64,000 nt of DNA. It comes from Pelecanus crispus. Lineage: Eukaryota; Chordata; Aves; Pelecaniformes; Pelecanidae. The notes under the pieces were generated by a model. It made no database searches and had not been told where the DNA came from. It saw only the letters and a program-made list of their open reading frames with translations. The DNA is taken from contig NC_134643.1 in the NCBI RefSeq assembly GCF_030463565.1, positions 217,238,583 to 217,302,582 on the forward strand. The letters are read 5' to 3'. Made by a program: the position numbers and the translations under genes. Below are positions 60,301 to 64,000 of the stretch, piece by piece (position 1 is the first letter of the stretch; each line of letters starts with the position of its first letter).

Positions 60301-61785
60301 ACTGAATAGGAAAATTTTCAAAAAATCCAGTCTCAAGTACTTCATATGGTACTTTAACGGAATTTTTTTTCAAACCCAGCAATAGTTGAAAATTTGTCTT
60401 AGGATCAAGAGTGAGGTACTATATTTAGCCCAGAGCATTTTTTTTACTTTGTTTATCTTGAAAAAATGTATCCCTGGGTAAGTGGCTTGCTGCAGATAGA
60501 AAGTAACTTATTTTATCCAGGGCCCTGCAGCACTAGGGAAATTTTTCCAGGTGAAACAGAATGCCCTTCAGTGTGTGAAGTGTCACAGCTAACATTTGAA
60601 CAAGCACGGCTGCTTCACCCACAAGGAAGAAAGAGTAAGATAGAAAGAGTTGATAAGAAAATAAAATGTAGAAAAGAAAAGAAAAATATGGGAATAGCAT
60701 AGATAAACCACCCCAGATTCAAACTAAGGCATTTCCAGTGTTAAAAGAAAGTGTACTGCATTTGACTCAAGATGAATGCATCTAATGGGATGGGAGACTA
60801 ATAGCTGGAGTCATCCTACCAAGTACAGTTACAGCGTAGATTTTTACACTGGACCAAAGCACTTGGGCTCCCTTAATATCAGGGGAAAACAGTTTAAGAG
60901 TTCTGTATGTACAAGAGTGGACATCCACATTTGGTCAAATGAATCTCATCCTAAAGGTACCTACTTCTACCTCACTGCCTTTAAAGGGATCCTACATTGC
61001 CTAAGTTAGGCAGAGATGTCTTCTGTTAATTGAGATGAATCCAGGCCTGAAGATAGTGACAATGGCTCATGCTAAGTGCCTAACTGGTTAACTCTTCATA
61101 CGGCCAATGATGTTTCATGCTTTAGTGGACCACACTCTTTCAGCTTTATGATAATTCATCCTGAGAGGTGAAAGCAAAGGAGACATGATTAGACCACTTG
61201 TAATCATGCAAAGCCATACATCTGGCCTGTTACAAAATCTGCCCGTTCCTTCAATATTTATCACAGTATTTCAGGGGCTCAGCGAGATATGAAGGAGATT
61301 CAGGCAGAGCAGAGAGAGAGAAAATGGTAGCTAGCCAATGTGAAAATGAATAGATTCTCTTTTGCACAAGAAATGGAAATTTAAAATGCAATTTATTTCC
61401 TTGAATGCTTATCACTTTAGAGAATCGGTCTTGCTCAAGTGTTTTATTATCTTGCTTTTATTATTTTTACTATATATTACAAATAATATTTGACTAATGT
61501 CAGTGACACATTTCAACTTTTCTAAGAATACTAAGGAACTGTGAGCCTGGACTGTGTACCACTGATGGGATGTTTTGCTATTGATTTTGGTAGGATTGGG
61601 ATTCTTCCAGCACAGCAATAAGATAAATCCGATATTATTCAATAACCCAATTTTATCCAATAAACTTGCAGTCTTACATTCTTAGAAAGTCACAAATAAC
61701 ATACTCTGATTCTGTACCTCTTTTGTCAGATTATACACCAGTTTGTAGAGAAGAGGGGTGCAGTCAACTCTTAATGTGTAGTTGC
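48144..61785 (-). CDS. NAALAD2: NAALAD2, C-terminal seven coding exons (partial gene)
   Basis: The gene encodes a type II membrane zinc peptidase of the M28 family, related to glutamate carboxypeptidase II (FOLH1/PSMA), which trims C-terminal glutamate or other residues from peptides outside the cell. Exons, 5' to 3' on the minus strand: 61718-61785, 57583-57674, 56051-56141, 55125-55389, 51972-52053, 50013-50105, 48144-48333. All junctions are GT-AG and in phase, giving about 290 residues. By PSMA numbering the residues kept are N519 (GNYTL), R534/R536 (GRVRY), zinc ligand H553 (YPVYH), S628 (VSFD), D666 (NDQLM), H689 (RHVIF) and K699/Y700 (NKYAG). Wording such as [20 protein letters not shown] and [10 protein letters not shown] favours NAALAD2 over FOLH1. 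The 5' exons (transmembrane anchor, most zinc ligands) lie past 64000. Confidence 0.93.
50013..50105 (-). CDS. NAALAD2: NAALAD2 penultimate coding exon
   Basis: Acceptor CATTTTTTGCAG| and donor TACAG|GTGAGG. It encodes [20 protein letters not shown] and [11 protein letters not shown]. The Asp of NDQLM corresponds to PSMA D666. Confidence 0.95.
50631..51582 (+). repeat. CR1 LINE 3' part, antisense in a NAALAD2 intron
   Basis: A plus-strand CR1 copy from the [20 protein letters not shown] region of RT to the ATTCTATG tail. Motif C reads FANATEL, so both catalytic Asp residues are gone. Stops (for example TAG at 50757-50759 and TGA at 51129-51131) and frameshifts break the frame. It lies in the intron between the exons at 50013-50105 and 51972-52053, opposite to NAALAD2 transcription. 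It is clearly older than the copy at 39832-41313. Confidence 0.92.
51922..51943. repeat. AT dinucleotide repeat
   Basis: A short run of about 10 AT units in the NAALAD2 intron, about 30 bp from the donor side of the exon at 51972-52053. Confidence 0.7.
51972..52053 (-). CDS. NAALAD2: NAALAD2 internal exon (PLFSAVVNF segment)
   Basis: Acceptor CCTTTTCCAG| and donor AAAGA|GTAAGT. It encodes [20 protein letters not shown] then EQVDKK. Split Asp codons on both sides join exactly to the neighbouring exons. The NFSK sequon is at the position of the glycosylated N638 of PSMA. Confidence 0.94.
53172..53191. repeat. Perfect 9-bp inverted repeat
   Basis: ATCACACTA, TT, TAGTGTGAT. It is a short palindrome in a NAALAD2 intron, possibly by chance. 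Confidence 0.6.
54475..54524 (+). repeat. GAAA/GA purine microsatellite
   Basis: An uninterrupted run of about 50 purines built from GAAA units, then GA dinucleotides, then mixed GGGAGA/GAAA, in the NAALAD2 intron between exons 51972-52053 and 55125-55389. It is likely length-polymorphic. Confidence 0.85.
55125..55389 (-). CDS. NAALAD2: NAALAD2 large internal exon (zinc ligand H553 region)
   Basis: Acceptor GCTCTTTTTCAG| and donor TTTG|GTGAGT. It encodes [20 protein letters not shown], a [13 protein letters not shown] block, and on to KTCKVSF-type sequence before a split Asp codon. It carries the equivalents of PSMA zinc ligand H553 and S628. Confidence 0.96.
56051..56141 (-). CDS. NAALAD2: NAALAD2 internal exon (arginine-patch region)
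   Basis: Acceptor TTCTACATGTAG| and donor AATAGG|GTAAGT. It encodes [20 protein letters not shown] and [10 protein letters not shown]. The two Arg of SGRVRY match R534 and R536 of PSMA, part of the S1 arginine patch. Confidence 0.95.
56631..56644 (-). promoter_or_regulatory. CTCF-like site in NAALAD2 intron
   Basis: On the minus strand CCAGCAGATGGCAA fits the CTCF core CCASYAGRKGGCRS at 13 of 14 positions. This is a motif match by eye only, and occupancy is unknown. Confidence 0.3.
57583..57674 (-). CDS. NAALAD2: NAALAD2 internal exon ([15 protein letters not shown])
   Basis: Acceptor TTTCCTCTCCAG| and donor CCCAG|GTAAGT. It encodes [20 protein letters not shown] and [10 protein letters not shown], equivalent to the LKSPDEGFEGKSLYESW segment of PSMA. 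Confidence 0.95.
58203..58454 (-). repeat. CR1 LINE fragment in NAALAD2 intron
   Basis: It starts with the reverse-complement tail TCATAGAATCATAGAATCAT and continues through GGTTGGAAAAGACC and the 'gtgactccaccacctctctgggcag' region. It stops abruptly after CCTCCCCTGG. It is in the same orientation as NAALAD2 and close in sequence to the copy at 17137-17417. Confidence 0.92.
58455..61717. other. NAALAD2 intron sequence, nothing else recognised
   Basis: AT-rich intronic DNA between the CR1 copy and the exon at 61718-61785. No other exon, RNA gene or repeat family is identified. Confidence 0.5.
61718..61785 (-). CDS. NAALAD2: NAALAD2 first exon visible in the window
   Basis: Acceptor GTTCATTTTCAG| and donor AAAGAG|GTACAG. 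It encodes (G)[22 protein letters not shown]. The Asn of GNYTL corresponds to substrate-contact N519 of PSMA. The split Gly codon needs an upstream exon ending in G that is not visible before 64000. Confidence 0.94.
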
Positions 61786-64000
61786 CTGAAAATGAACAAA
61801 GACATGGAAATTTTCCCTTCGTGTACTGGTGACATTATCTTCTTAATGGATTAAACCCTGCAGTCCTTTCTTAGACAAAGTTCTTGACTCCAAGGCAAGA
61901 ATTTAGATCTTGCCTCAGAATATATACAGAAATAGACTACTTGGTCACATTGTATAAGCTATTGCTACACAATAATGATGCATTGGTTATAGTACATACA
62001 CAGTAATGTAATTAAGCCTTCCCGTAGTTCTAAAATATGCCCAACTATCCCTCATTACCTACAAGCCCTTGTCACTTCAAACTTGTGAAACTCCCCCCGA
62101 AGCTTGTGTTAAATGGAAGGCAATGGTAACATCCTACTTTTTGTAGGGTGTTAAAAATAAAGTTAGTGCATTCAGGAACAGTGCAGGTGAAAAGACATGC
62201 AAGATGTTTTAAGAAGTCTTTCAATGCAGCTGCTGCTTCTCTTATCATAAAGAGGACTTTTTCAACGTGTTTCCAGACTGTCTGAAAGACAGGTCATCTT
62301 CTGGGTAAAAGACTTGCAAGACATTTGGCATTTTGTATTTCAGAACTAAGTCTCACCCAAACAGGAGGCAACAAAGATGCAGAGTAATGTTTTCCTCTAT
62401 TGTCTCCTAAACCTCCCCTTCTACCACCACACTGTGGCTTCTACACCTTATACCCATGAGGTTTCCACACCGCCTGCGGGCTATGTTGAGCTAGGTAAGT
62501 ATCTCATACTGAAGTTGTCAGTCACAGCAGCAAGAGCCCCATTGAAAAGAAACTATCACCACTTTTGAGGCAGACAGGAGCGTAAAGCAGTCTTCTCTAT
62601 AGATTAGAGCCACCAGACAGCAGCTGGGCAAACACCTACGTGCTCAAATATGAACAACAACAAGGAGGGGAAAAGTGGTGAGAAGGCTTTAATATAATAA
62701 AACAGAAGCTCTCAGATAACACAGTTATTAGGTTTTGATATGGCTTTAGACCTTTGGGTCATCCTTTGTACAGAGTGTACTCACAAGGCGACTAGACTGA
62801 CAATTAGAGAAAACCCCATGAGGATGGAAAAAAATACTAGATAATGTTAATAATGTTTCCAAGGAGAGTCTATATTTGAGAACTGGAAATTAAAATCACA
62901 AAAATGCTCAAAAGGATGACCCACTATTCTTGTTTTCATTGCTAAAGGACAATGAATAGAAATAATTTGCTGTCCAAAATGTGGCATAAGAAATGCTGTG
63001 GAGAATGACGATAAACAAAATAATTGGCAGAGTACATGCTATGGCTCTACAGGGGATTTTAATGCTCAGTCAGGTGTTCAAGATACTTAAAACAGTACAC
63101 TGAATATGGTGTTCTTTTCCTTATTACACATTTCTTTTTCAGTGGTTTTACTTTCACATTTTCTTTAATGAATAAAGCAAGAGACATGTTTGAATAATCA
63201 AGATTTAAAAGAAAATCGTTAAGGCAGCAGCATGTTGGCTGCAAATCAACTAAAAAATATGTGTTACAATCCATGCTGAGAATATGAAGCAGTTGTAAAG
63301 CTATTCTTTCATTCGTGAGATCTTCTAGGCATGAAATTCTGCCCTACTTTTTACACAGCATGTAGGCTGCATAATTGAAGGAACAGTTCTAACCCTCCCT
63401 ATACCCCAGCTCCAACTGAGCATTTAGAAACTGGGTTTGGCTTTTCTTTCTTTCCAATCCTTTTGTGACAGACAAAATTTTCAGCTGACAGGAATAAAAA
63501 GGGTTCTTAAATATGCCTGTTGATATCCGTTTCATTCACACACAGTAAGCCCAAATAAGTTGGGTTTAACATGGGAAGAGCAATGCCCTAAATAACTGAG
63601 GTTATGGTGCAGGACAGCTTCACAGAACTCTACTGACTATTATTTCAGCACTGACAACAGTAAATGAAGTCCTTCTGTAACAAAGCTCAGTATAATTTAA
63701 GAGGGATTTTGTGATTAAGTCACAGAGTTGGGCCCAAAATTCAAAGTCCAGTTCTAAGCAGCATTCCTGTATGACAGATTCTTCTCATAATCTGAAGGTC
63801 ACAGTAAATTGGATAATGGTAGATCAGGTTTTTTGTGAAATACTCTTCAGGGCTTATTTTTCTCGAAGAGCCCTGCCATGATACATGTGTAACTCCCTAC
63901 ATATTCTCCCTGCTCATAGCAATGAACAAAGGTGACCACACTGGCCCAAAGCACCAAAATGGGTCCCACGCCCATGAAATGTAAGCCTACAGTCTTGACA
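61786..64000. other. NAALAD2: NAALAD2 intron running off the window
   Basis: I searched this stretch on the minus strand for the preceding exon (the ...AYINADSSIE segment of the family) and did not find it. The intron therefore appears to continue past the window end. No repeat is recognised. Confidence 0.5.

Noticed and set aside
1-64000. tRNA, rRNA, CRISPR or operon-like structures
   Set aside because: None seen. The window is vertebrate nuclear DNA with spliced genes and retroelements.

Overview
This is a 64-kb piece of an avian nuclear genome. The bird origin is inferred from many CR1 retrotransposon pieces with the ATTCTATG-type 3' tail, a bird-type retroviral LTR, long introns, and one sharp CpG island. 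I cannot name the species. There is no bacterial-type content, tRNA, rRNA or CRISPR array.

Two protein-coding genes are supported, and they converge. CHORDC1 (morgana/CHP-1, an HSP90 co-chaperone) lies complete on the + strand. Eleven coding exons run from the ATG at 16688 to the stop at 32003-32005, and spliced together they give 331 residues. It starts in a CpG island (about 15962-17112) with GC boxes, two NRF1-type sites and a perfect five-unit heat-shock element at 16535-16557. Its 3' UTR probably extends to about 36.07 kb. NAALAD2 (N-acetylated alpha-linked acidic dipeptidase 2, a glutamate carboxypeptidase II relative) lies on the - strand. Only its last seven coding exons are inside the window (61785 down to 48144, about 290 residues of a roughly 740-residue protein). 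The rest lies beyond 64000. Phases match across every junction of both genes.

Layout: 1-15.96 kb, intergenic DNA upstream of CHORDC1 with two short CR1 remnants and a polypurine tract; 15.96-36.07 kb, CHORDC1 with CR1 pieces in intron 1; 36.7-47 kb, intergenic DNA between the two 3' ends, rich in repeats (CR1 at 36.7, 39.7 and 39.8-41.3 kb, and a solo LTR at 44.2-44.8 kb); 47-64 kb, the NAALAD2 3' part, with CR1 insertions in two introns.

The two genes are neighbours by conserved synteny, not by pathway: CHORDC1 acts in cytosolic chaperone and stress signalling, NAALAD2 is a membrane-anchored zinc peptidase. The most interesting points are the perfect heat-shock element in the CHORDC1 promoter, and a short open frame in the NAALAD2 3' region that resembles the beta-hairpin of UXT/prefoldin-alpha proteins. 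I found no clearly novel biological system.
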